Source: Collinsella tanakaei | GTDB lineage: Bacteria; Actinomycetota; Coriobacteriia; Coriobacteriales; Coriobacteriaceae | Assembly (NCBI RefSeq): GCF_030373545.1 | Contig: NZ_JAUDCO010000006.1 | Coordinates: forward strand, 62,001-126,000 | Direction: 5' to 3' | DNA: 64,000 nucleotides | Shown: positions 1 through 8,177 of the stretch, piece by piece | How the letters are laid out: every line of letters starts with the position of its first letter | How positions within the stretch are numbered: the stretch's first letter is position 1 | Notes under the pieces: model-generated | The model's input: the letters and a program-made list of their open reading frames with translations, nothing else | Told to the model about the DNA's origin: nothing | Databases searched by the model: none | Made by a program: the position numbers and the translations under genes

Positions 1-442
1 TGGTGTACCACAAATCGACGGTGGTCTGAGGCTTGACGAGGATGGTGTCGACCCCTGCAAGTTTGCCGGCCCACACGTCGGTGTAGAGCTGGTCTCCGAT
101 GAGCACGGCCGCCTCGTGCGGCTGCCCCATGCGCTTGAGCGCGGCATCGATAGCAAAAGGAAACGGCTTGCAGGCAAAGCAGATGGCACCGAGCCCGAGC
201 TCGCCGGCAGAGCGCTCCACTTGGTCGCGGTGCCAGTTGTTGGAAACCATGTACAGCGAGAATCCGAGCTCTCGGGCATGGTCGAGCCATGCCGCGACCT
301 CAGAGGGCGCCGTCGTGCGATCGCGTGGGACGAGCGTGTTATCGCGGTCGAGCATGATGGCGCGCTTGCCGGATGCGTAGAGCTCCTCGAGATCGATGAT
401 GTCAACGGAAGCGACGTAGCGTCCAGGGGAAAGGATACTCAT
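1..442 (-). CDS. YqeG-like HAD-IIIA phosphatase (partial, C-terminus off window)
   Basis: The visible 147 residues read as a small HAD-superfamily phosphatase of the YqeG type. Motif I is LDRDNTL at residues 31-37, giving the nucleophile Asp32 and general acid Asp34. A motif II serine lies in YMVSNN, a lysine in CFACKP, and a motif III acidic cluster in GDQLYTD, so all the catalytic elements are inside the window. Only the last few dozen residues are lost off the left edge. The ATG at 442 overlaps the mltG stop as ATGA, so the gene is translationally coupled to mltG as the last visible member of the alaS-ruvX-mltG operon. The substrate is unknown; YqeG relatives in Firmicutes sit beside ribosome-assembly and shikimate genes. 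The family call is firm, the physiological role is not. Confidence 0.85.
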   Translation of the reverse strand, partial: MSILSPGRYVASVDIIDLEELYASGKRAIMLDRDNTLVPRDRTTAPSEVAAWLDHARELGFSLYMVSNNWHRDQVERSAGELGLGAICFACKPFPFAIDAALKRMGQPHEAAVLIGDQLYTDVWAGKLAGVDTILVKPQTTVDLWYT

Positions 443-1668
443 TGCAGCGACTCCCCGTACTCCTGGCTGAACTGCTCGAATTCCGCATAGTCATCGGTGA
501 ACCGGTGCGTGCCATCCCCCGCCGCCGAGGCGACGTAATACAGGTAGTCAGTATCGTCAGGGGCGAGCGCCGCCTGGATCGACGAGAGGCTCGGGCTGCA
601 GATGGGTCCGGGCGTCAGACCGTAGTTCTTGTAGACGTTGTAGGGCGAGTCGATCTCGAGGTCGTCATAGGTGACCGGATCGCTGCCGCCGCCGCGCGCG
701 TACACGATCGCCGCATCGATCTGCAGGGGCATATCGATATCGAGTCGATTGTAGATGACACTCGCCACGGTCGGGCGCTCATCGTCGACCGCGGTCTCGC
801 GCTCGACGAGCGAGGCCACCGTGATCACCTGCTGCGCGCTCAGGCCCGCCGGACCGGCGTCCAGATCGAGCGAGGCGGTCTCGGTAACGAACTGGTCGAG
901 TAGGGCGCGAATGACCGAATCGGCGGTCGGATCGCTGATCGAATAGGTCTTGGGATACAGATAGCCCTCAAGCGAATCGTTGTACGCGCCCTCGAGGAAC
1001 GGATAGTCATCGACATAGTTGGACGCCTTCGCCTGCTCCAGGAACTCATCGGCGGAGATGCCGTAGGTCTCCTCGACGCGGGCGGCCGTCTGAGCGACCG
1101 TGAGGCCTTCCTGGATCACAAGCGAGGTGCCGGCGTTGGGACCGGCAACAAGCCGCTCGACGACCTCAGCGGGATCCTGCCCGGTATACAGCAGGTATTC
1201 GCCGGGCTTGATGGACGTCTCGGCGCCGGCGGCCGTAACCGCAGCGTAGTAGTCCTTCGGGTTGTCGATGACATGATGTTCCGCCATGAGCTGGGCGATC
1301 GCATCGCCCGACGCTCCCTCGGGAATCGTTAGGCGAACCTCCTGGCCCGCCTCGACCGCAGGGGTGTCGTCAACGAACATGCCGCGCACGGCGGGAACGA
1401 TGTAGCAGACGATGAGGGCGATGGCGACCAGCGCGACGACGGCGCCGATGATGCCGCCAACCGGAATGCCGCCCTGTCGCTGCGAGGTGCGGCGATGCGC
1501 GGAGGCAGCGGGCCTTCCCGACGAATAGCTCGACGGCCGGTAGGACTGCACGCCCGCCGCAGGGGTGCGGCGGTTGTCGGCGAAACGCTTGCCCGCCGGT
1601 CGAGCGGAGCGCGCAGTGGGGCGAGCAGCGGAGCTTCGCCTCGGATCGTTGTTCATCGTGTTAGGCAC
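439..1668 (-). CDS. mltG: Endolytic murein transglycosylase MltG (YceG family)
   Basis: This is a membrane-anchored lytic transglycosylase that cuts nascent peptidoglycan glycan strands and helps set chain length. The 409-residue product has a basic, Ser/Arg-rich cytoplasmic tail of about 65 residues, one transmembrane helix at about 71-91, then an extracellular LysM-like and YceG catalytic region. The family active-site segment is present: VERET with its catalytic Glu, followed by NRL and LQIDA. I chose the GTG at 1668 because AAAGGA lies 5 nt upstream; an in-frame ATG at 1656 has no well-placed ribosome site. The start overlaps the ruvX stop by 8 bp and the stop overlaps the next gene by 4 bp, so the operon is tightly coupled. 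The order alaS-ruvX-mltG is common in actinobacteria and supports the call. Confidence 0.93.
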   Translation of the reverse strand: MPNTMNNDPRRSSAARPTARSARPAGKRFADNRRTPAAGVQSYRPSSYSSGRPAASAHRRTSQRQGGIPVGGIIGAVVALVAIALIVCYIVPAVRGMFVDDTPAVEAGQEVRLTIPEGASGDAIAQLMAEHHVIDNPKDYYAAVTAAGAETSIKPGEYLLYTGQDPAEVVERLVAGPNAGTSLVIQEGLTVAQTAARVEETYGISADEFLEQAKASNYVDDYPFLEGAYNDSLEGYLYPKTYSISDPTADSVIRALLDQFVTETASLDLDAGPAGLSAQQVITVASLVERETAVDDERPTVASVIYNRLDIDMPLQIDAAIVYARGGGSDPVTYDDLEIDSPYNVYKNYGLTPGPICSPSLSSIQAALAPDDTDYLYYVASAAGDGTHRFTDDYAEFEQFSQEYGESLQ

Positions 1669-2089
1669 GTTCGTCCTTTCGATCGGTGCTGTCGAGCCAC
1701 GCCTGCAAAAACAGGGATGCGGCGACCATATCGACCTTGCCGCGCATGCGGCGCTCGTCAAGACCCTGCTCGCGCAGGATACGCTTCGCCTCGCGCGACG
1801 AGAGGCGCTCATCGGCGAAGGCCAAAGGAAGCCCCAATCGCTCTGACAGCTCGCAGGCGATGGCCCTGATGCGCTCGGCCTGCGGCCCGTCCTCGCCGGA
1901 AAGCGTCTGGGGCAAACCGCACACCAGGATATCCGGCTCATGATCCTCGACGATGGCGCGAAAGGTCCGCGCGCATCCGATGACCTCGGCGGCAGGCAGC
2001 ACCTTCACCGGCATCGCCACGCGTCCCGTACGGTCGGACACGGCGATGCCGATGCGAGTTTGCCCGATATCGAGCGCAAGGGCGACCAT
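1661..2089 (-). CDS. ruvX: Holliday junction resolvase-like / pre-16S rRNA nuclease RuvX (YqgF)
   Basis: This 142-residue YqgF-fold protein starts with LALDIGQTRIG, the RNase H-like first strand with its catalytic Asp. It continues with the conserved DILVCGLP segment and ends with a DERLSS...RMRGKVDMVAA segment that contains the last acidic residues. In bacteria this family is needed for 5' processing of 16S rRNA and was earlier proposed to be an anti-recombination or resolvase factor. Length is normal for the family. The ATG at 2089 is preceded by GGGGAG, which overlaps the alaS stop codon eight bases upstream, so translation probably depends on ribosomes leaving alaS. A longer open frame upstream only shadows alaS. 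Confidence 0.93.
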   Translation of the reverse strand: MVALALDIGQTRIGIAVSDRTGRVAMPVKVLPAAEVIGCARTFRAIVEDHEPDILVCGLPQTLSGEDGPQAERIRAIACELSERLGLPLAFADERLSSREAKRILREQGLDERRMRGKVDMVAASLFLQAWLDSTDRKDERA

Positions 2090-2097
2090 GTGCTCCC

Positions 2098-4755
2098 CTA
2101 CAGGCCCAGCACCGTGCGCGCCGCCTGGAGCGCATCGGCGATGCCGCCGGCGTTCTTGCCGCCCGCCTGGGCCATCGTGGGCTTGCCGCCACCGCGGCCA
2201 TCCACGCACGGGGCGATCTGCTTGATGATGTTGCCGGCATGGAACCCAGCGGAAACCGCCTCGTCGGTCGCGGCGGCGAGCAGGGCGGGCGTCCCCTTCT
2301 CGGTCACCGTCGCGATGACGCAGGCAACCGGGCCGGAAACCTTCTGACGGATGGTATCCCAGACGTTGCGCAGCTCGGAACCCTCGAGACCGGAAAGCTC
2401 GGCGACGACGAGCTGGTAACCGCCGGCATCGAGAGCGCCCTCGATAGCAGAGCCGATCGCGTCGGAAGAGGCGCCGGTGAGCGCCGCCTTGAGCTTCTGG
2501 TTGGCATCGCGCAGGCTGGCCTGGAGGGCATCGATGCGAGCTGTGACCTCGTCGGGACGACATTTCAGAGCCTGCGCGGCCTCGGCGAGCATGCGGGCGC
2601 GGTCCTCGAGGTACGCGATGGCGCCCTCGCTCGTCACGGCCTCGATACGACGGACGTTGGAGCCGGTGGAAGACTCGGAGACGATCTTGAACAGGCCGAT
2701 CTCGGCGGTGTTGCGGGCGTGCGTGCCGCCGCAGAGCTCACGGGAGAACGGGCGCTCCTCCTCGCCCACCGAGACGACGCGCACCACATCGCCGTACTTC
2801 TCGCCGAAGAGGGCGACCGCGCCGGAAGCGCGCGCCTCATCGATGCCCATCACGCGGGTCACGACCGGCTTAGCGGCGAAGATCTCGCGGTTGACAAGCG
2901 CCTCGATGCGCTCGAGCTGCTCGGTGGAAAGCGCCTCGAAATGCGTGAAGTCGAAACGAAGGTGCTCGGACGAGACGAGGGAGCCGGCCTGGTTGACGTG
3001 ATCGCCCAGGACCTCCTTCAGGGCCGCGTCGAGCAGGTGGGTCGCCGTGTGGTTGCGGCGGATAAGCTCGCGGCGCTTGACGTCGATGGCCGCGCAGACG
3101 GTGTCGCCGACCTTGATCGATCCGCACGCCACCTCGGCGCGATGGGCGTACAGCCCGTTGTGGGCCTTCGTGTCCGTGACGGAAAGCTCGCAGCCGTCGA
3201 GTGAGATCGTACCGGCGTCGCCCACCTGACCGCCCATCTCGGCGTAGAACGGCGTGCGGTCCAAGACGACATCGACCGTATCGCCAGCCTGAGCGGCGTC
3301 GACAGCCTCGCCGTCGCGCACGATGGCGAGCACGCGCGCGCCCTCGATCTCGTTCGCATCGTAGCCGCAGAACTCGGTCGCGCTGAGCGTATCGGAAAGC
3401 TCGGTCCACACGTCGTTGAACGAACCCCAGGCATCGCCCTTGACGTTGGCGCGGGCGCGCTCGCGCTGCGCCTCCATCTCGCGGTTGAAGCCATCGATAT
3501 CGACCGCATGGCCGTCGCCCTCGGCGATCTCGACGGTCAGGTCGATCGGGAAGCCGAAGGTGTCGTGCAGCTTGAAGGCGGACGCGCCGTCGAGTACCTC
3601 GCCCTCGCCGAGCTTGGCGAGCGCCTCGTCAAGATAGACGCGGCCGTTGTCGAGCGTCGTGGAGAAGCGCTCCTCCTCGGCACCGACGATACCCTTGACC
3701 AGCGCGACGTTCTTCGTGAGCTCAGGGTAGGCATCGCCCATGAGCTCGTTCACGCGATCGATGAAGCGGCCGAGGAACGGCTCGGTCACGCCGAGCAGGC
3801 GGCCGTGGAACACGGCACGGCGCAGCAGACGGCGCAGCACGTAGCCGCGGCCTTCGTTGCCCGGCAGGATGCCGTCGGAGATCATGAAGTCAACGGAGCG
3901 GGCGTGGTCTGCGATGATGCGCAGCGAACGGCTCGCGCCGGCGTAGTCATCGCTCACGTACGTCGTGCCCGAGATCTCCTCGCCGAGCTTGATGAGGCCC
4001 TGCATGATGTCGCTGTCGAAAAACGAGGTCTTGCCCTGCATGATGGCGCTCATGCGCTCGAGGCCCATGCCCGTATCGAGGTTGCGATGCGGAAGCTCGG
4101 GCATCGAGCCGTCCTCCTGGCGATCGAACTGCGTGAACACAAGGTTCCAGTACTCCAGGAAGCGGTCGCAGTCGCACCCCGGCGCGCAGTCCGGACGTCC
4201 GCAGCCGACGTCCTCGCCCATGTCGTAGTAGATCTCCGAGCACGGGCCGCAGGGGCCGGTAGGGCCAGCGGCCCAGAAGTTGTCGTCCTCACCGAGGCGA
4301 GAGATGTGGTCCTCGGCGACACCGAGCGAACGCCAGATGTCATGGGTCTCGTCGTCGTCGGTGAACACCGTGAAGTACAGGCGCTCGATCGGCAGATGGA
4401 AGACCTCGGTGGACAGCTCGAGCGCCCAGCGGCAGGCCTGCTCCTTGGAGACGCCGCCGAACGAGAAGTTGCCGAGCATCTCGAAGAACGAGGCGTGACG
4501 GCCGTCGGAGCCGATGATGTCGATATCGTTGGTGCGCACGCACTTCTGGCACGAGGTCGCGCCGATCTCGTGCATGGTCTTCTTGCCCTGGTAGTACTGC
4601 TTGAACTGGTTCATGCCGGCGTTGGCGAGCAGCAGCGAGGGGTCGTCGGGAATCAGCGGGGAGCTGGGGAACAGCTTGCAGCCGCGATCCTCGAAGAACT
4701 TCAGGAACGCGGAGCGGATCTCCGCGGTGGTCATGGTCGGAACTTGAGCGGTCAT
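2098..4755 (-). CDS. alaS: Alanyl-tRNA synthetase
   Basis: A class II synthetase that charges tRNA-Ala and edits mischarged Ser/Gly. The 885-residue protein opens with the class II catalytic core (RSAFLKFFEDRG then PLIPDDPSLL), includes NAGMNQFKQYY, and carries the editing-domain zinc ligands HTATH near residue 570 and CGGTH near 670. The C-terminal DHHA1 region ends in GGGKPTMAQAGGK. Length and domain order are those of full-length bacterial AlaRS. The ATG at 4755 is followed by another methionine at codon 8, and I kept the first. It is the promoter-proximal gene of the operon with ruvX, mltG and the HAD phosphatase. I see no T-box signature upstream, unlike ileS in the same window. Confidence 0.97.
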   Translation of the reverse strand: MTAQVPTMTTAEIRSAFLKFFEDRGCKLFPSSPLIPDDPSLLLANAGMNQFKQYYQGKKTMHEIGATSCQKCVRTNDIDIIGSDGRHASFFEMLGNFSFGGVSKEQACRWALELSTEVFHLPIERLYFTVFTDDDETHDIWRSLGVAEDHISRLGEDDNFWAAGPTGPCGPCSEIYYDMGEDVGCGRPDCAPGCDCDRFLEYWNLVFTQFDRQEDGSMPELPHRNLDTGMGLERMSAIMQGKTSFFDSDIMQGLIKLGEEISGTTYVSDDYAGASRSLRIIADHARSVDFMISDGILPGNEGRGYVLRRLLRRAVFHGRLLGVTEPFLGRFIDRVNELMGDAYPELTKNVALVKGIVGAEEERFSTTLDNGRVYLDEALAKLGEGEVLDGASAFKLHDTFGFPIDLTVEIAEGDGHAVDIDGFNREMEAQRERARANVKGDAWGSFNDVWTELSDTLSATEFCGYDANEIEGARVLAIVRDGEAVDAAQAGDTVDVVLDRTPFYAEMGGQVGDAGTISLDGCELSVTDTKAHNGLYAHRAEVACGSIKVGDTVCAAIDVKRRELIRRNHTATHLLDAALKEVLGDHVNQAGSLVSSEHLRFDFTHFEALSTEQLERIEALVNREIFAAKPVVTRVMGIDEARASGAVALFGEKYGDVVRVVSVGEEERPFSRELCGGTHARNTAEIGLFKIVSESSTGSNVRRIEAVTSEGAIAYLEDRARMLAEAAQALKCRPDEVTARIDALQASLRDANQKLKAALTGASSDAIGSAIEGALDAGGYQLVVAELSGLEGSELRNVWDTIRQKVSGPVACVIATVTEKGTPALLAAATDEAVSAGFHAGNIIKQIAPCVDGRGGGKPTMAQAGGKNAGGIADALQAARTVLGL

Positions 4756-4872
4756 GCTTCAATCTCCTCGGGTTCGATACGTTCGATAGGCGGAAACGCA
4801 CCTAGTATAGCGGACGTCGAACAGGGGCCGCGCAAAAAGCGCGACGCACACCGAAAGCCCCTGAAACACACG

Positions 4873-4905
4873 AAAGGCGGCCCGAAAACCAATCGAGCCG
4901 CCCTT
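4873..4905 (-). terminator. Rho-independent terminator after the AI-2E-family permease gene
   Basis: On the minus strand AAGGGCGGCTCGA pairs with TTCGGGCCGCCTTT to form a strong G+C-rich stem with a short loop, ending in TTT. It lies about 20 nt after the permease stop codon at 4924 and ahead of alaS, so it separates the sigma-factor operon from the alaS operon. Confidence 0.7.
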
Positions 4906-4923
4906 GTGACCTATGCTGTCGTC

Positions 4924-6330
4924 TCACCGACCGTCGTCGTCGGAGGGTTTGTCCTCATCGCCCGCATCGCTCGGAGCAGAGCCGAAGGGGATCTTGAACA
5001 CCCCCGTCGCACCGGGTTGAAGCCCGGTGAGCTTGACCCACGGGTTGTCGAGCTCCACCTTGGGCTTGGGAACGGCAACGGCATCGGGCACCGCATCGTC
5101 GGAGATGAGCTCGGAATCGCTGACGAACGTGTCATCCCCCAACGCGTCGAACGCGGGGACCGGGGCGCCGTGCTCGTCACGATATGGCGTGCCGCGGAAA
5201 ATCGCCCCGTTGTAGTCGACAAGCTGACGCTTGGTGCTCTTCTCGAAATAGAAGATGAACAGGCCCTTCAGGGCGGCACAGAGCGGGATGGCCACGACCA
5301 TGCCGATCGGGCCCATGAGCGTCGAGCCGATGACGATGGCGGCCAGGCTCATGGCGGGATGGACCTGGACGGTGGACTGCATGACCTTCGGCGACAGGAC
5401 GTTATCGGTCACGTTCTGGGCGACGATCACGATGACGAGCGTCCATATGGCGAGCGCCGGACTGTAGAACACCGCAATGATCACCGCGATGGCGGCGGAG
5501 AACCACGGTCCGATGACCGGAATCAGATGGAAGATGGCGGTCGTGACGCCCATGAGCCCGGCATACGGATGCCCGGCGATAAGCAAACCGACGAACACCA
5601 TCACGCCGTTGATCGCCGAGGTGATGATCATCGAACGCATGTAGCCGCCCACCGAGCGCGAAAGGATCGCGACGATAAAGCGGTAGTCGTCCTCCTTGCC
5701 CTCGCCGAGCGCCAATCCGATCTCGCCGTGGATGGTCGGATAGTCGCACGCAAGCCAGTACGCGAGCACGAGCCCGAGGAAGACGATGAACATCGTGTTG
5801 GCGACGCCGCCGATGGCGGGCATGACACCGCGTCCCAGATCCGTCGCTAGATCGGTCGCGAACTGGGCCGCATTGTGCTGCACCGTCGTGAGCACATCGC
5901 TCACGCCGCCGACCATGTCGCTCGAGGTAAACGCCCGGACGCTTTCGATGAGGCTTTGGATCTGCACGGAGATCGCCGAGAAGTAGCGCGGCATCTGGTT
6001 GAGCACGTCGACGATCTGCTCGATGAACATGGGCAGAAGCATCGTCGCGAGCAGCACGACGACCGCGATCACGACGATGAGGCCGATGAGCGCACCGATG
6101 CCGCGGGGCACACCGCGGCGCTCAAGCCCGTTGACGATCGGCGCCTCGACGAAGGCGATGAGCGATCCAACCGCCAGAAACTCGATGACCGGCGCCAGGA
6201 CACCGACCACGTTGAGCAGCACGGCACCGATGACGAGCACGCCGACGACGGACCAGATGCGCAACGTCAGGATGCGCGTGTCGCGTAGCGTGCGGTCATG
6301 ACGAACTTCGGTATGCGGGGTCTGGTTCAT
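4924..6330 (-). CDS. AI-2E family (PerM/YdgG-type) transporter
   Basis: A 468-residue polytopic membrane protein of the AI-2E exporter/PerM family. It has two N-terminal helices (near residues 25-65), a long extramembrane amphipathic stretch rich in Q and V, and a C-terminal bundle of about five helices containing a Pro/Gly-rich HLIPVIGPWFSA segment typical of the family. Members have been linked to export of autoinducer-2 or to ion antiport, so a substrate cannot be assigned. The last 90 residues form a hydrophilic acidic tail that is longer than usual. The ATG at 6330 overlaps the sigma-factor stop as ATGA, so it is the last gene of a four-gene operon and possibly part of the sigma factor's regulon. 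Confidence 0.85.
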   Translation of the reverse strand: MNQTPHTEVRHDRTLRDTRILTLRIWSVVGVLVIGAVLLNVVGVLAPVIEFLAVGSLIAFVEAPIVNGLERRGVPRGIGALIGLIVVIAVVVLLATMLLPMFIEQIVDVLNQMPRYFSAISVQIQSLIESVRAFTSSDMVGGVSDVLTTVQHNAAQFATDLATDLGRGVMPAIGGVANTMFIVFLGLVLAYWLACDYPTIHGEIGLALGEGKEDDYRFIVAILSRSVGGYMRSMIITSAINGVMVFVGLLIAGHPYAGLMGVTTAIFHLIPVIGPWFSAAIAVIIAVFYSPALAIWTLVIVIVAQNVTDNVLSPKVMQSTVQVHPAMSLAAIVIGSTLMGPIGMVVAIPLCAALKGLFIFYFEKSTKRQLVDYNGAIFRGTPYRDEHGAPVPAFDALGDDTFVSDSELISDDAVPDAVAVPKPKVELDNPWVKLTGLQPGATGVFKIPFGSAPSDAGDEDKPSDDDGR

Positions 6331-7118
6331 CGCTTGCCCATAACCCCCTCGGGATCGATCTTGTCCTGGATCTTCTTGAGCGTGCGGCGCAGCAGGCGCG
6401 ACACCTGGACCTGGGAGACGCCGAGCTGCTCGGCGATCTCGATCTGGGTCATGCCGCGCACGAACCTCATCTCGATGACCTCACGCTCACGGGGAGAAAA
6501 GCCCTTGAGCGCCTCCTCGATGACGAGACGGTCGTCGGTGAAGGACAGGTCGCTATCCTCGGAGGCATAGCGGTCGAGCACCGACGGCGTATCGTCGGCG
6601 TCCGAACTGCCCGGCGCCTCGAGGGGAACCGAGGTGTAGGCCGAAGACGACTCCATCGCCTCCAGGACCTCGTCGACCGAGGCCCCGAGGTACTCGGCGA
6701 TCTCCTCGACCGTCGGGGAGCGCTGGAGCTCGGTGGTCAGGGCATCGGTAGCCTGGTTCACCTTTGCGGAAAGCTCCTGCAGACGACGGGGGACGCGAAC
6801 GCTCCAGCCCTTATCGCGAAAGTGGCGCTTGATCTCGCCCAGGATGGTGGGCGTGGCGTACGTGGTGAACTCGAGTCCGCGATCGGGATCGAAGCGATCG
6901 ATCGCCTTGAGCAGGCCAAGGTAACCGACCTGCATGAGGTCGTCAAGCGGTTCACCGCGGTTCTTGAACTTGTTGGCAAGGAAGCGGACGAGGTTCAGAT
7001 GGGACATGACGAGCTTCTCGCGAGCGTCCATGTCGCCGAGTTCCTTGTAACGACGAAAGAGCTCGTGCGTTTTCTCCTTGTCCCACGCCGCCTTGCCGGA
7101 AGCGGTCTTATCGGTCAT
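6327..7118 (-). CDS. RNA polymerase sigma factor, SigB/SigF/SigG subfamily
   Basis: A 263-residue alternative sigma-70 factor of the general-stress/sporulation type, with regions 2, 3 and 4 but no region 1.1. Region 2 is LVRFLANKFKNRGE...DDLMQVGYLGL near residues 45-75, region 3 begins near RVPRRLQEL, and region 4 has the helix-turn-helix QIEIAEQLGVSQVQVSRLLR near the end. The ATG at 7118 overlaps the stop of the anti-sigma gene (ATGA), the usual arrangement for a sigma factor and its RsbW/SpoIIAB-type partner. The longer open frame upstream has no ribosome site. No anti-anti-sigma (RsbV-like) gene is visible nearby. A SigB-like stress role is likely from the family, but the regulon is unknown. 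Confidence 0.92.
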   Translation of the reverse strand: MTDKTASGKAAWDKEKTHELFRRYKELGDMDAREKLVMSHLNLVRFLANKFKNRGEPLDDLMQVGYLGLLKAIDRFDPDRGLEFTTYATPTILGEIKRHFRDKGWSVRVPRRLQELSAKVNQATDALTTELQRSPTVEEIAEYLGASVDEVLEAMESSSAYTSVPLEAPGSSDADDTPSVLDRYASEDSDLSFTDDRLVIEEALKGFSPREREVIEMRFVRGMTQIEIAEQLGVSQVQVSRLLRRTLKKIQDKIDPEGVMGKR

Positions 7119-7495
7119 CGCACATCTGCTTTCAAGGTCATGAGGATGGCTGCCGGACAGGCGCGCTTCTCGTAGGAATCGCATACGGCACCCAAGATCA
7201 GGTCGGCATACACGGCGGACTCGGCGTCGGAAGCCGCCTCGAACGAGGAGCCCTCGAGGTCGAACAGCATGGACACGGCATCGGCGTCAAAGGTGAACGA
7301 GATGGGGACATCGCTGCCGGGTGCCACGGCGCAGGCGAGTACGAACGCCTCCTCGGCGGCCATGCGGATGTCCTCGACGCGGTCGACGCTCATCGAGCTC
7401 AGCGTCGCCACGTTCGCGGCCGTCATGCGGACGAGCCGCGCAAGGTGGGGATCGGCCGTGACGGTCAGCTTGACGGTCGAGTTGGTGCTACTCAT
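7115..7495 (-). CDS. RsbW-like anti-sigma regulatory protein with degenerate ATP-binding motifs
   Basis: A short 126-residue GHKL-fold protein that I align by eye with RsbW of Bacillus subtilis over EDIRMAAEEAFVLACAVA (RsbW: EDLKIAVSEACTNAVQHA) and SMLFDLEGSSFE (RsbW: VIVADEGDSFD). The N-box asparagine of the kinase (TNAV) is replaced by Leu here (VLAC), and the glycine-rich GLGLYL box is replaced by ADLILG. Both residues normally bind Mg-ATP. It may therefore hold the sigma factor without phosphorylating an RsbV-type antagonist. It starts at ATG 7495, inside the end of the DUF948 gene, with GGAG seven bases upstream, and overlaps the sigma gene by 4 bp. Its position supports the role more strongly than its sequence does. 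Confidence 0.75.
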   Translation of the reverse strand: MSSTNSTVKLTVTADPHLARLVRMTAANVATLSSMSVDRVEDIRMAAEEAFVLACAVAPGSDVPISFTFDADAVSMLFDLEGSSFEAASDAESAVYADLILGAVCDSYEKRACPAAILMTLKADVR

Positions 7496-8072
7496 CGGAG
7501 TTCTCCTGATCGGTCGACGCGGTGTCATCGGAATAGGTGTAGTAGCGGCGCTTCGGTTCGCCCTCATCGGCGGCAGGGGGTACGGCCTCATCGTCGGATG
7601 CGACATCGCTCTCCCCCGCCACGGCGGCGTCGCCAGCCGTATCGGACAGCACACGGCTGCCTGCTGCAGGGTCGTCATGGTGCTTGGCGAAAAGACGCTG
7701 GACCTTTTCTGACGCGGCATTTGCGATACCGGTCACGGCACCCGAGGCGGTCGATACGCTTCCCGTGACGCTCGAGACGTCACGCAGGACCCCATTGACC
7801 TCGATGAGGTCGGCCGAAAGCGCCTCGACGGCGATGCTGCCCTGCTTGAGCAGGGGCTCCACCTGGCCAAGCGCGGGCTGGATGTCGTCAATTGCCCCGT
7901 CGAGCTTGGCGATCACCGGGCGCGCCTCGGCGACGGTGGCGTTGACGGACTCGAGGGTCCGATCGAGCGCGTCAACCGACGAGCGAGCACGGCGCAGCGT
8001 CAAGGCGAGCTCGACGACGGCCCAGACGCCGGCGACGGCAAGCACGATCAGTGCGATCTGAAGGGGGTCCAT
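7488..8072 (-). CDS. DUF948-type membrane protein with coiled-coil-like domain
   Basis: A 194-residue protein with one N-terminal transmembrane helix (about residues 5-22). This is followed by an amphipathic heptad-rich segment (ALDRTLESVNATVAE, LDGAIDDIQPALGQVE) like those in DUF948 and general stress proteins of the YtxG type, and then an acidic, low-complexity C-terminal tail. The function of the family is not established. I start at ATG 8072 because GGGAG lies 5 nt upstream; a TTG 12 bases earlier is less likely. It is the first gene of the operon with the anti-sigma, sigma and permease genes and overlaps the anti-sigma start, which argues for a stress-related membrane role. Upstream (8073-8177) I see only a possible TACTAT -10 and a small hairpin at 8103-8121. 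Confidence 0.75.
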   Translation of the reverse strand: MDPLQIALIVLAVAGVWAVVELALTLRRARSSVDALDRTLESVNATVAEARPVIAKLDGAIDDIQPALGQVEPLLKQGSIAVEALSADLIEVNGVLRDVSSVTGSVSTASGAVTGIANAASEKVQRLFAKHHDDPAAGSRVLSDTAGDAAVAGESDVASDDEAVPPAADEGEPKRRYYTYSDDTASTDQENSDE

Positions 8073-8177
8073 GGTATCTCCCAACGTACGAAACGAACCG
8101 CAGCCCGAAACCTTTACGGGCGCATTACTGCATAGTACCCGCTTGCGCGCCTTCCATGCGCGAGCGGCCCCGGACGG

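Noticed and set aside
3508-5850. A 780-codon open frame antisense to alaS and the AI-2E-family gene
   Set aside because: It spans an intergenic terminator and two strong genes on the other strand, and its composition (His/Asp/Arg-rich tail) is that of an antisense artefact.
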